Shown in pieces: positions 51,142 through 63,545 of a stretch of DNA of 64,000 bases. Source of the stretch: Haematococcus lacustris (taxonomy: Eukaryota > Chlorophyta > Chlorophyceae > Chlamydomonadales > Haematococcaceae); NCBI GenBank assembly GCA_030144725.1, contig JASKMD010000004.1, positions 3,466,828 to 3,530,827 of the forward strand. The letters run 5' to 3'. Each line of letters opens with the position of its first letter. Positions within the stretch are counted from its first letter, which is position 1. The translations under genes were made by a program, and so were the position numbers. The notes below the pieces were generated by a model, which ran no database searches, was not told the DNA's origin, and saw only the letters and a list, made by a program, of their open reading frames with translations.

Positions 51142-51978
51142 GGCGATGGGTCCCTCAGGGTGGAGAGAGAGAGGAGAAAAGGAGAGAGGGTGGTGGGGGA
51201 GGCCAGAGGGTTGCACCCAAGGTAGAGAGGTAGGAGGGGGGTGACACAAGGGGTCAGGTACAAAAGGAGGCAGGTGCGTCCGGGCCACAAAGGCCCCTAT
51301 GGCTTTGGGCTGGAAGGTGGTGGACGTAGGGAAAATGGTAGGTCGCGCAGCGGTCAGGGCTGTACCGAATGCAGCTGGCTCACGAGGTGCAGTTGAGGAT
51401 TTCTGGTGGAAGGCTGTGGGTGCATGCAGCTGGAGGCGCAATTGAGGGGCAGACTCTGTAGGGGTGGGAGCAAGCAGGCTTACACCGTGATGCTTCAACC
51501 CATCCCTCTGACCCTAGCCACCATGCCACCCCCAGCGCCGTCCCGCATCCCTACATCCTTTGGCCCTCATTGCACACCACACATGCATGCAGCCGCAGCC
51601 AGTGGGCTGGGCAGGGCACCATGGCAGGCACATGCTTGCATGCATGACGTGCAATCACTTGCCACCCTGCACACTTGTAAATAGCTATGCAGAGTAGTAG
51701 TCATACGCTGTACAAGGTTTGGTACACAACTGGCTAGGTATGGCTGTGGGGGGCTGCACTGTCCGCAGGCCTCGCCCACAGCTGACAGATGAATGAATGG
51801 GTGCTCAGTGCTTGCGTTCGTCCTACTCTACCTGCGTGCTTGTGCTGGCCATGTGCACGCCCTGCTGCTGGGCCCAACTCTGCTTCAACTAAACACTGTT
51901 CGTCATATCTTCTACTCATTCCCAGGCTGGGCACAGACTCGTTATTCGCCGCTGCTGCATGTCACGCCAGCCTGTTGA

Positions 51979-53555
51979 CTAGGCCTTCCTCACGACCTCC
52001 TCGCTCTTCCAAGGCCCCTCTGCAGCAGGCAGCGGCAGGCAGCGCCAGTCAGATGCCCTGCTTTTACCTCAGGCCCTGCCCTCAGCGGCCTTGCCCACCA
52101 GCTGTGCCCAGCCTCCATACCCTCACACGCTCCCCACTGCCCACCACTCACTGCTGGTCTCCAGCTGCAGCATGGGGGGCTGGCTGGCGTCCCAGCTGCT
52201 GGGCGCCTGCAGGCTGCAGGCCAGGGGGGTGCCTGGGGCGCTGGCGTCAGGTTCACAGTACCTGCACCACCAGGCAGGCAGTGGGCACACAGTCAGGGCA
52301 GGACCGGCAAGGCAGGCTGCAGGCAGGGTGCAGCATGAGGGGCGCCATCGCAGGTCCAGCCCACCCCTCCACCCCGACACAGCAGCAGCCCACCCACACC
52401 CTCAGCAAGCTGGCAGTGGGACAGGGGCTGGGGTGCACCAGTGCAGGCTGTTGCTCACAGGCCAGTGGAGTTGTCACGCAGGTTGATGGCCAGGTTCATG
52501 GGGCCGGGCACGAAAGGGCCGCTGGTGGCGCTGTTGCCGCTTGCGTCTGCCAGGTGGAGCGTGAAGGTGGTCAGGTTGCTGGGCTTCCACAGGTCACACA
52601 CCACCAGGCCGCCCAGCTCAGGGGCAGACCTGCGACAGCAGGGGCAGGGCAAGGCCAGGCAGCTAGTGGGAAGGCTGACCGGGCGCGGGCAGAGGGCGCC
52701 AGCAGGGTGATGTTTCAGCTGTCATGCTGAGCCCCAGCGCCTGACCCGGTGAGCTGCATGAGAGCCCTGCATGGCCTGGCTCGTCGTTGCGCCACCCTGC
52801 CCCTGGCTGGGCTGCTCACCGGCAGATCTTGTGGGAGATCCTGGAGGTGAGGTGCACCGCGTCACCGTCCTGCAGCATCCAGGTGGCGCTGGCCGACAGC
52901 ACCACGAACCCGTGCTTGGCCTTCTTGTTGCTGGCCGCAGACTGCAGCAGGCGCCGGCTTGCAGACACCCCAGGCGTGGCAGGGGGGGGCGGGGCTTGTC
53001 GCAGCGCACCACGTCCGTGGAGTTGGCGGTGGTGGGCTTGGGCTTCACCAGGCCCAGCCACTCGCTGATGGTGGGCGCAGTGGCGTTGCCAACATCGCAC
53101 AGCACGGATGCGTTGATGGCGGGGCTGGACAGCTGGATAGAGGAGCCGGTGAAGATGGGCAGGATGGGCTCTGTAGGGCAGGAAGGCGCGAGTCAGCAAC
53201 CATGGCAGCAGGCAACTGCGGCTTGTGATGTAGAGGGTGAGCAGTCAGGCATCGCTGGGGCCGAACTCAGGTGTTGCGGAGGTCGGTGACGGAGAGCCGG
53301 TGGGACTGGGCTCAGTAGCGTGCTCACTCACTGCCAGATGGGATGGGGGAGAAGGGTCCGGGCCACACAGACACGGTGGCGTCGTCGCCGGCCGAGGCAG
53401 CACGTGCACCTGCAGAAAGTGTCCCACGCGGCGCTCGTGCTGGCGGCCATGGCAGAAGACAACGCGGTGTCCCGAAGCGTGCAATATCAGCTGATGTGCC
53501 CACCATTGGCAGCGCAGGCCAGGAAGGCCAGGACCAAAGCCTTGCAAGCCCACAT
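51979..53555 (-). pseudogene. Secreted glycoprotein, array copy 4, frameshifted
   Basis: Six-exon layout as in copy 1. One C is missing in the G/C run at 52981-52996 (exon 3), which shifts the frame after VVRCDKPRP and removes SRRLLQ and everything after it. Signal peptide and splice sites are intact. Either a real pseudogene or a homopolymer error. Confidence 0.75.
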
Positions 53556-55227
53556 CGTCTGAACTGCGGTAGAGCTGTTGTGCGAGATAGCGAGCGATAT
53601 CACAAGACAATGGTGAGAGCGTGCTGTGCCAGGCACAGGTCGGGAGCCGGATGCGCTGGCGGCAATGACTTTCAACCTCTCACGCGTGCCTGCGCTGGCG
53701 GGAATCGCCACTGCCCCGCTGTGTCTGGAGGTCGTCAGCAGGCTGTTGCTTGTTATGAGTACACCTTGCCTGACAGTTGGGCAGGCATTCAAAAGTTGGC
53801 TTCGCGGGCCTCACAACGCAACGCCGTTGGATGGCGATGGATAGCATATGTTAGGACCGTGACATGTTGATTGGGGACCGGATATCAGAACCACCCAGCT
53901 ATGCAGCGATTAGGTTTGAGCCGACAATAGCTCCTTGCAGCTGTAGTCGTACTGTGCGCTGCTTGGCTCTGGGCTGTGACTCTAGGCTCTGGGCAATGGC
54001 AAGATAATGACATTGAGCTTCCGGCAAAACAAGCAAGCGAGATTGCCATTGCTGCACTGCCTTCTCAAAGCCATGATGTGTCTTTACAGGCGAGATCAGC
54101 AGCTGAGAGAAGTAACAGCACTGCCACCTGTCCCTTGACACCCCCTTCCCTGTGTTGCTTGTTCGGGCACTGGCAGTAGCTGGGTCAGTCCAGTTACCTC
54201 TTCTGTTGCTGGCTGACCCTAGAGGCACAGGGCCGTGGCTACAGCCTGGGCAGTGCCAGGCACAAGGGGTGCAGTAACAAACACTAGCGTTTTCATGCTG
54301 TTGATGTAGCGGCTGTGCACGGTGACAATGCCCATACTACAGTGTGCATTGAGGGAGCAGGAGCACTGTATACGCCAGCTTCAAGCAGGGGTGACATGAG
54401 TCCGGGGCTGTGCTTACAACTGCTGCGGTGCCATCTAAAGGCCTGTGCGACAGACAGATTGGTTGACACGGTGTCTCGACTGATGTGTGTGTTTGGTCAG
54501 GAGGCATGTGGCTGGACTGCATGCTTGCCTTGTGCGCAGCGTGAGCCAATGCCACTGGCTACAGCCTAGATCAACTGAGTCAGAGCAGAATCCTTGCAGC
54601 GGTCAGGGCTGTACCCAGTGCAGCTGGCTCACGAGGTGCAGTTGAGGACTTCTGGTGGAAGGCTGTGGGTGCATGCTGCTGGAGGCGCAATTGAGGGGCA
54701 GACTCTGTAGGGGTGGGAGCAAGCAGGCTTACACCGTGATGCTTCAACCCATCCCTCTGCCCCTAGCCACCATGCCACCCCCAGCGCCGTCCCGCATCCC
54801 TACATCCTTTGGCCCTCATTGCACACCACACATGCATGCAGCCGCAGCCAGTGGGCTGGGCAGGGCACCATGGCAGGCACATGCTTGCATGCATGACGTG
54901 CAATCACTTGCCACCCTGCACACTTGTAAATAGCTATGCAGAGTAGTAGTCATACGCTGTACAAGGTTTGGTACACAACTGGCTAGGTATGGCTGTGGGG
55001 GGCTGCACTGTCCGCAGGCCTCGCCCACAGCTGACAGATGAATGAATGGGTGCTCAGTGCTTGCGTTCGTCCTACTCTACCTGCGTGCTTGTGCTGGCCA
55101 TGTGCACGCCCTGCTGCTGGGCCCAACTCTGCTTCAACTAAACACTGTTCGTCATATCTTCAACTCATTCCCAGGCTGGGCACAGACTCGTTATTCGTCG
55201 CTGCTGCATGTCAGGCCAGCCTGCTGA

Positions 55228-56807
55228 CTAGGCCTTCCTCACGACCTCCTCGCTCTTCCAAGGCCCCTCTGCAGCAGGCAGCGGCAGGCAGCGCCAGTCA
55301 GATGCCCTGCTTTTACCTCAGCCCCTGCCCTCAGCGGCCTTGCCCACCAGCTGTGCCCAGCCTCCATACCCTCACACGCTCCCCACTGCCCACCACTCAC
55401 TGCTGGTCTCCAGCTGCAGCATGGGGGGCTGGCTGGCGTCCCAGCTGCTGGGCGCCTGCAGGCTGCAGGCCAGGGGGATGCCTGGGGCGCTGGCGTCAGG
55501 TTCACAGTACCTGCACCACCAGGCAGGCAGTGGGCACACAGTCAGGGCAGGACCGGCAAGGCAGGCTGCAGGCAGGGTGCAGCATGAGGGGCGCCATCGC
55601 AGGTCCAGCCCACCCCTCCACCCCGACACAGCAGCAGCCCACCCACACCCTCAGCAAGCTGGCAGTGGGACAGGGGGGCTGGGGTGCACCAGTGCAGGCT
55701 GTTGCTCACAGGCCAGTGGAGTTGTCACGCAGGTTGATGGCCAGGTTCATGGGGCCGGGCACGAAAGGGCCGCTGGTGGCACTGTTGCCGCTTGCGTCTG
55801 CCAGGTGGAGGGTGAAGGTGGTCAGGTTGCTGGGCTTCCACAGGTCACACACCACCAGGCCGCCCAGCTCAGGGGCAGACCTGCGACAGCAGGGGCAGGG
55901 CAAGGCCAGGCAGCTAGTGGGAAGGCTGACCGGGCGCGGGCAGAGGGCGCCAGCAGGGTGATGTCTCAGCTGTCATGCTGAGCCCCAGTGCCTGACCCGG
56001 TGAGCTGCATGAGAGCCCTGCATGGCCTGGCTCACCGCTGCGCCACCCTGCCCCTGACTGGGCTGCTCACCGGCAGATCTTGTGGGAGATCCTGGAGGTG
56101 AGGAGCACCGCGTCACCGTCCTGCAGCATCCAGGTGGCGCTGGCCGACAGCACCACGAACCCGTGCTTGGCCTTCTTGTTGCTGGCCGCAGACTGCAGCA
56201 GGCGCCGGCTTGCAGACACCCCAGGCGTGGCAGGGGCGGGGCGGGGCTTGTCGCAGCGCACCACGTCCGTGGAGTTGGCGGTGGTGGGCTTGGGCTTCAC
56301 CAGGCCCAGCCACTCGCTGATGGTGGGCGCAGTGGCGTTGCCAACATCGCACAACACGGATGCGTTGATGGCGGGGCTGGACAGCTGGATAGAGGAGCCG
56401 GTGAAGATGGGCAGGATGGGCTCTGTAGGGCAGGAAGGCGCGAGTCAGCAACCATGGCAGCAGGCAACTGCGGCTTGTGATGTAGAGGGTGAGCAGTCAG
56501 GCATCGCTGGGGCCGAACTCAGGTGTTGCGGAGGTCGGTGACGGAGAGCCGGTGGGACTGGGCTCAGTAGCGTGCTCACTCACTGCCAGATGGGATGGGG
56601 GAGAAGGGTCCGGGCCACACAGAGACGGTGGCGTCGTCGCCGGCCGAGGCAGCACGTGCACCTGCAGAAAGTGTCCCACGCGGCGCTCGTGCTGGCGGCC
56701 ATGGCAGAAGACAACGCGGTGTCCCGAAGCGTGCAATATCAGCTGATGTGCCCACCATTGGCAGCGCAGGCCAGGAAGGCCAGGACCAAAGCCTTGCAAG
56801 CCCACAT
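55228..56807 (-). CDS. Secreted glycoprotein, array copy 5
   Basis: All six exons open, same length as copy 1. Differences include SNKKAKHG (for SSKKAKHG), AVLLTS (for AVHLTS), GIPLAC, and EEVVRKA at the C-terminus. Confidence 0.8.
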
Positions 56808-58479
56808 CGTCTGAACTGCGGTAGAGCTGTTGTGCGAGATAGCGAGCGATATCACAAGACAATGGTGAGAGCGTGCTGTGCCAGGCACAGGTCGGGAGCC
56901 GGATGCGCTGGCGGCAATGACTTTTCGGGTTTTCACGCTGGCCTGCGCTGGCGGGAATCGCCACTGCCCCGCTGTGTCTGGAGGTCGTCAGCAGGCTGTT
57001 GCTTGTTATTAGTAAACCTTGCCCAACAGCTGGGCAGGCATTCAAAAGTTGGCTTCGCGGGCCTCACAACGCAACGCCGTTGGATGGCGATGGATAGCAT
57101 ATGTTAGGACCGTGACATGTTGATTGGGGACCGGATATCAGAACCACCCAGCTATGCAGCGATTAGGTTTGAGCCGACAATAGCTCCTTGCAGCTGTAGT
57201 CGTACTGTGCGCTGCTTGGCTCTGGGCTGTGACTCTAGGCTCTGGGCAATGGCAAGATAATGACATTGAGCTTCCGGCAAAACAAGCAAGCGAGGTTGCC
57301 ATTGCTGCACTGCCTTCTCAAAGCCATGATGTGTCTTTACAGGCGAGATCAGCAGCTGAGAGAAGTAACAGCACTGCCACCTGTCCCTTGACACCCCTTT
57401 GCTGTGTTGCTTGTTCGGGCACTGGCAGTAGCTGGGTCAGTCCAGTTACCTCTTCTGTTGCTGCCTGACCCTAGAGGTACAGGGCCGTGGCTACAGCCTG
57501 GGCAGTGCCAGGCACAAGGGGTGCAGTAACAAACACTAGCGTTTTCATGCTGTTGATGTAGCGGCTGTGCACGGTGACAATGCCCATACTACAGTGTGCA
57601 TTGAGGGAGCAGGAGCACTGTCTACGCCAGCTTCAAGCAGGGGTGACATGAGTCCGGGGCTGTGCTTACAACTGCTGCGGTGCCAGCTAAAGGCCTGTGC
57701 GACGGACAGATTGGTTGACACGGTGTCTCGACTGATGTGTGTGTTTGGTCAGGAGGCATGTGGCTGGACTGCATGCTTGCCTTGTGCGCAGCGTGAGCCA
57801 ATGCCACTGGCTACAGCCTAGATCAACTGAGTCAGAGCAGAATCCTTGCAGCGGTCAGGGCTGTACCGAATGCAGCTGGCTCACGAGGTGCAGTTGAGGA
57901 CTTCTGGTGGAAGGCTGTGGGTGCATGCAGCTGGAGGCGCAATTGAGGGGCAGACTCTGTAGGGGTGGGAGCAAGCAGGCTTACACCGTGATGCTTCAAC
58001 CCATCCCTCTGACCCTAGCCACCATGCCACCCCCAGCGCCGTCCCGCATCCCTACATCCTTTGGCCCTCATTGCACACCACACATGCATGCAGCCGCAGC
58101 CAGTGGGCTGGGCAGGGCACCATGGCAGGCGCATGCTTGCATGCATGACGTGCAATCACTTGCCACCCTGCACACTTGTAAATAGCTATGCAGAGTAGTA
58201 GTCATACGCTGTACAAGGTTTGGTACACAACTGGCTAGGTATGGCTGTGGGGGGCTGCACTGTCCGCAGGCCTCGCCCACAGCTGACAGATGAATGAATG
58301 GGTGCTCAGTGCTTGCGTTCGTCCTACTCTACCTGCGTGCTTGTGCTGGCCATGTGCACGCCCTGCTGCTGGGCCCAACTCTGCTTCAACTAAACACTGT
58401 TCGTCATATCTTCTACTCATTCCCAGGCTGGGCACAGACTCGTTATTCGTCGCTGCTGCATGTCAGGCCAGCCTGCTGA

Positions 58480-60057
58480 CTAGGCCTTCCTCACGACCTC
58501 CTCGCTCTTCCAAGGCCCCTCTGCAGCAGGCAGCGGCAGGCAGCGCCAGTCAGATGCCCTGCTTTTACCTCAGCCCCTGCCCTCAGCGGCCTTGCCCACC
58601 AGCTGTGCCCAGCCTCCATACCCTCACACGCTCCCCACTGCCCACCACTCACTGCTGGTCTCCAGCTGCAGCATGGGGGGCTGGCTGGCGTCCCAGCTGC
58701 TGGGCGCCTGCAGGCTGCAGGCCAGGGGGGTGCCTGGGGCGCTGGCGTCAGGTTCACAGTACCTGCACCACCAGGCAGGCAGTGGGCACACAGTCAGGGC
58801 AGGACCGGCAAGGCAGGCTGCAGGCAGGGTGCAGCATGAGGGGCACCATCGCAGGTCCAGCCCACCCCTCCACCCCGACACAGCAGCAGCCCACCCACAC
58901 CCTCAGCAAGCTGGCAGTGGGACAGGGGCTGGGGTGCACCAGTGCAGGCTGTTGCTCACAGGCCAGTGGAGTTGTCACGCAGGTTGATGGCCAGGTTCAT
59001 GGGGCCGGGCACGAAAGGGCCGCTGGTGGCGCTGTTGCCGCTTGCGTCTGCCAGGTGGAGCGTGAAGGTGGTCAGGTTGCTGGGCTTCCACAGGTCACAC
59101 ACCACCAGGCCACCCAGCTCAGGGGCAGACCTGCGACAGCAGGGGCAGGGCAAGGCCAGGCAGCTAGTGGGAAGGCTGACCGGGCGCGGGCAGAGGGCGC
59201 CAGCAGGGTGATGTTTCAGCTGTCATGCTGAGCCCCAGTGCCTGACCCGGTGAGCTGCATGAGAGCCCTGCATGGCCTGGCTCACCGCTGCGCCACCCTG
59301 CCCCTGACTGGGCTGCTCACCGGCAGATCTTGTGGGAGATCCTGGAGGTGAGGTGCACCGCGTCACCGTCCTGCAGCATCCAGGTGGCGCTGGCCGACAG
59401 CACCACGAACCCGTGCTTGGCCTTCTTGTTGCTGGCCGCAGACTGCAGCAGGCGCCGGCTTGCAGACACCCCAGGCGTGGCAGGGGCGGGGCGGGGCTTG
59501 TCGCAGCGCACCACGTCCGTGGAGTTGGCGGTGGTGGGCTTGGGCTTCACCAGGCCCAGCCACTCGCTGATGGTGGGCGCAGTGGCGTTGCCAACATCGC
59601 ACAACACGGATGCGTTGATGGCGGGGCTGGACAGCTGGATAGAGGAGCCGGTGAAGATGGGCAGGATGGGCTCTGTAGGGCAGGAAGGCGCGAGTCAGCA
59701 ACCATGGCAGCAGGCAACTGCGGCTTGTGATGTAGAGGGTGAGCAGTCAGGCATCGCTGGGGCCGAACTCAGGTGTTGCGGAGGTCGGTGACGGAGAGCC
59801 GGTGGGACTGGGCTCAGTAGCGTGCTCACTCACTGCCAGATGGGATGGGGGAGAAGGGTCCGGGCCACACAGACACGGTGGCGTCGTCGCCGGCCGAGGC
59901 AGCACGTGCACCTGCAGAAAGTGTCCCACGCGGCGCTCGTGCTGGCGGCCATGGCAGAAGACAACGCGGTATCCTGAAGCGTGCATCATCAGCTGATGTG
60001 CCCACCATTGGCAGCGCAGGCCAGGAAGGCCAGGACCAAAGCCTTGCAAGCCCACAT
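58480..60057 (-). CDS. Secreted glycoprotein, array copy 6
   Basis: All six exons open. The 2 bp deletion relative to copy 1 lies in intron 4. Carries SNKKAKHG and EEVVRKA like copy 5. Confidence 0.8.
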
Positions 60058-61729
60058 CGTCTGAACTGCGGTAGAGCTGTTGTGCGAGATAGCGAGCGAT
60101 ATCACAAGACAATGGTGAGAGCGTGCTGTGCCAGGCACAGGTCGGGAGCCGGATGCGCTGGCGGCAATGACTTTTCGGGTTTTCACGCTGGCCTGCGCTG
60201 GCGGGAATCGCCACTGCCCCGCTGTGTCTGGAGGTCGTCAGCAGGCTGTTGCTTGTTATGAGTAAACCTTGCCCAACAGCTGGGCAGGCATTCAAAAGTT
60301 GGCTTCGCGGGCCTCACAACGCAACGCCGTTGGATGGCGATGGATAGCATATGTTAGGACCGTGACATGTTGATTGGGGACCGGATATCAGAACCACCCA
60401 GCTATGCAGCGATTAGGTTTGAGCCGACAATAGCTCCTTGCAGCTGTAGTCGTACTGTGCGCTGCTTGGCTCTGGGCTGTGACTCTAGGCTCTGGGCAAT
60501 GGCAAGATAATGACATTGAGCTTCCGGCAAAACAAGCAAGCGAGATTGCCATTGCTGCACTGCCTTCTCAAAGCCATGATGTGTCCTTACAGGCGAGACC
60601 AGCAGCTGAGAGAAGTAACAGCACTGCCACCTGTCCCTTGACACCCCTTTGCTGTGTTGCTTGTTCGGGCACTGGCAGTAGCTGGGTCAGTCCAGTTACC
60701 TCTTCTGTTGCTGGCTGACCCTAGAGGCACAGGGCCGTGGCTACAGCCTGGGCAGTGCCAGGCACAAGGGGTGCAGTAACAAACACTAGCGTTTTCATGC
60801 TGTTGATGTAGCGGCTGTGCACGGTGACAATGCCCATACTACAGTGTGCATTGAGGGAGCAGGAGCACTGTATACGCCAGCTTCAAGCAGGGGTGACATG
60901 AGTCCGGGGCTGTGCTTACAACTGCTGCGGTGCCAGCTAAAGGCCTGTGCGACGGACAGATTGGTTGACACGGTGTCTCGACTGATGTGTGTGTTTGGTC
61001 AGGAGGCATGTGGCTGGACTGCATGCTTGCCTTGTGCGCAGCGTGAGCCAATGCCACTGGCTACAGCCTAGATCAACTGAGTCAGAGCAGAATCCTTGCA
61101 GCGGTCAGGGCTGTACCCAGTGCAGCTGGCTCACGAGGTGCAGTTGAGGACTTCTGGTGGAAGGCTGTGGGTGCATGCTGCTGGAGGCGCAATTGAGGGG
61201 CAGACTCTGTAGGGGTGGGAGCAAGCAGGCTTACACCGTGATGCTTCAACCCATCCCTCTGCCCCTAGCCACCATGCCACCCCCAGCGCCGTCCCGCATC
61301 CCTACATCCTTTGGCCCTCATTGCACACCACACATGCATGCAGCCGCAGCCAGTGGGCTGGGCAGGGCACCATGGCAGGCGCATGCTTGCATGCATGACG
61401 TGCAATCACTTGCCACCCTGCACACTTGTAAATAGCTATGCAGAGTAGTAGTCATACGCTGTACAAGGTTTGGTACACAACTGGCTAGGTATGGCTGTGG
61501 GGGGCTGCACTGTCCGCAGGCCTCGCCCACAGCTGACAGATGAATGAATGGGTGCTCAGTGCTTGCGTTCGTCCTACTCTACCTGCGTGCTTGTGCTGGC
61601 CATGTGCACGCCCTGCTGCTGGGCCCAACTCTGCTTCAACTAAACACTGTTCGTCATATCTTCAACTCATTCCCAGGCTGGGCACAGACTCGTTATTCGT
61701 CGCTGCTGTATGTCAATCCAGCCTGCTGA

Positions 61730-63309
61730 CTAGGCCTTCCTCACGGCCTCCTCGCTCTTCCAAGGCCCCTCTGCAGCAGGCAGCGGCAGGCAGCGCCAGT
61801 CAGATGCCCTGCTTTTACCTCAGCCCCTGCCCTCAGCGGCCTTGCCCACCAGCTGTGCCCAGCCTCCATACCCTCACACGCTCCCCACTGCCCACCACTC
61901 ACTGCTGGTCTCCAGCTGCAGCATGGGGGGCTGGCTGGCGTCCCAGCTGCTGGGCGCCTGCAGGCTGCAGGCCAGGGGGGTGCCTGGGGCGCTGGCGTCA
62001 GGTTCACAGTACCTGCACCACCAGGCAGGCAGTGGGCACACAGTCAGGGCAGGACCGGCAAGGCAGGCTGCAGGCAGGGTGCAGCATGAGGGGCGCCATC
62101 GCAGGTCCAGCCCACCCCTCCACCCCGACACAGCAGCAGCCCACCCACACCCTCAGCAAGCTGGCAGTGGGACAGGGGGGCTGGGGTGCACCAGTGCAGG
62201 CTGTTGCTCACAGGCCAGTGGAGTTGTCACGCAGGTTGATGGCCAGGTTCATGGGGCCGGGCACGAAAGGGCCGCTGGTGGCGCTGTTGCCGCTTGCGTC
62301 TGCCAGGTGGAGCGTGAAGGTGGTCAGGTTGCTGGGCTTCCACAGGTCACACACCACCAGGCCACCCAGCTCAGGGGCAGACCTGCGACAGCAGGGGCAG
62401 GGCAAGGCCAGGCAGCTAGTGGGAAGGCTGACCGGGCGCGGGCAGAGGGCGCCAGCAGGGTGATGTTTCAGCTGTCATGCTGAGCCCCAGCGCCTGACCC
62501 GGTGAGCTGCATGGGAGCCCTGCATGGCCTGGCTCGTCGTTGCGCCACCCTGCCCCTGGCTGGGCTGCTCACCGGCAGATCTTGTGGGAGATCCTGGAGG
62601 TGAGGTGCACCGCGTCACCGTCCTGCAGCATCCAGGTGGCGCTGGCCGACAGCACCACAAACCCGTGCTTGGCCTTCTTGCTGCTGGCCGCAGACTGCAG
62701 CAGGCGCCGGCTTGCAGACACCCCAGGCGTGGCAGGGGCGGGGCGGGGCTTGTCGCAGCGCACCACGTCCGTGGAGTTGGCGGTGGTGGGCTTGGGCTTC
62801 ACCAGGCCCAGCCACTCGCTGATGGTGGGCGCAGTGGCGTTGCCAACATCGCACAACACGGATGCGTTGATGGCGGGGCTGGACAGCTGGATAGAGGAGC
62901 CGGTGAAGATGGGCAGGATGGGCTCTGTAGGGCAGGAAGGCGCGAGTCAGCAACCATGGCAGCAGGCAACTGCGGCTTGTGATGTAGAGGGTGAGCAGTC
63001 AGGCATCGCTGGGGCCGAACTCAGGTGTTGCGGAGGTCGGTGACGGAGAGCCGGTGGGACTGGGCTCAGTAGCGTGCTCACTCACTGCCAGATGGGATGG
63101 GGGAGAAGGGTCCGGGCCACACAGACACGGTGGCGTCGTCGCCGGCCGAGGCAGCACGTGCACCTGCAGAAAGTGTCCCACGCGGCGCTCGTGCTGGCGG
63201 CCATGGCAGAAGACAACGCGGTGTCCCGAAGCGTGCAATATCAGCTGATGTGCCCACCATTGGCAGCGCAGGCCAGGAAGGCCAGGATCAATGCCTTGCA
63301 AGCCCACAT
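61730..63309 (-). CDS. Secreted glycoprotein, array copy 7 (array edge)
   Basis: All six exons open. It resembles the left copies in several places (SSKKAKHG, ALILAF, the 3' end of the gene) although it lies at the right edge. Array homology ends 180 bp upstream of its ATG, so it has a different promoter region from the other copies. Confidence 0.8.
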
Positions 63310-63545
63310 CGTCTGAACTGCGGTAGAGCTGTTGTGCGAGATAGCGAGCGATATCACAAGACAATGGTGAGAGCGTGCTGTGCCAGGCACAGGTCGGGAG
63401 CCGGATGCGCTGGCGGCAATGACTTTCAACCTCTCACGCGTGCCTGCGCTGGCGGGAATCGCCACTGCCCCGCTGTGTCTGGAGGTCGCCACTGTCTCGA
63501 GGTCACAAAACGGTAGGCGAGTGGGTAGTTTACATTATATTGATA

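Larger units (their letters stand above)
44280..51346 (-). mobile_element. L1-like non-LTR retrotransposon
   Basis: The 3' end is a 17 nt poly(A) (T run at 44280-44296 on the plus strand) preceded by a CTCTCTTAGTCTC-rich tail. ORF1 and ORF2 read on the minus strand. The 5' end meets the array at about 51347 (GCAGCGGTCAGG). No target duplication found. About 0.9 kb of array sequence expected between the two flanks is missing. Confidence 0.9.
21277..63489. repeat. Tandem array of a ~3.25 kb gene-bearing unit (7 gene copies)
   Basis: The same marker (GGAAGGCTGTGGGTGCATGC) recurs at 21671, 24915, ~33708, 51406, 54655, 57907 and 61157. Spacing is 3244-3252 bp wherever no transposon intervenes. 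The array starts near 21277 (GCCAGGCACAAGGGG) and stops abruptly at 63489 (GTCTGGAGGTCG). Each unit has one six-exon gene on the minus strand and ~1.6 kb of flank without supported genes. Copia, KDZ and L1-like elements interrupt it. Confidence 0.95.

Noticed and set aside
50176..51498. 440-codon version of ORF1 starting at 51498
   Set aside because: Its first ~50 codons read array sequence outside the element. The internal ATG at 51141 is the likely start.
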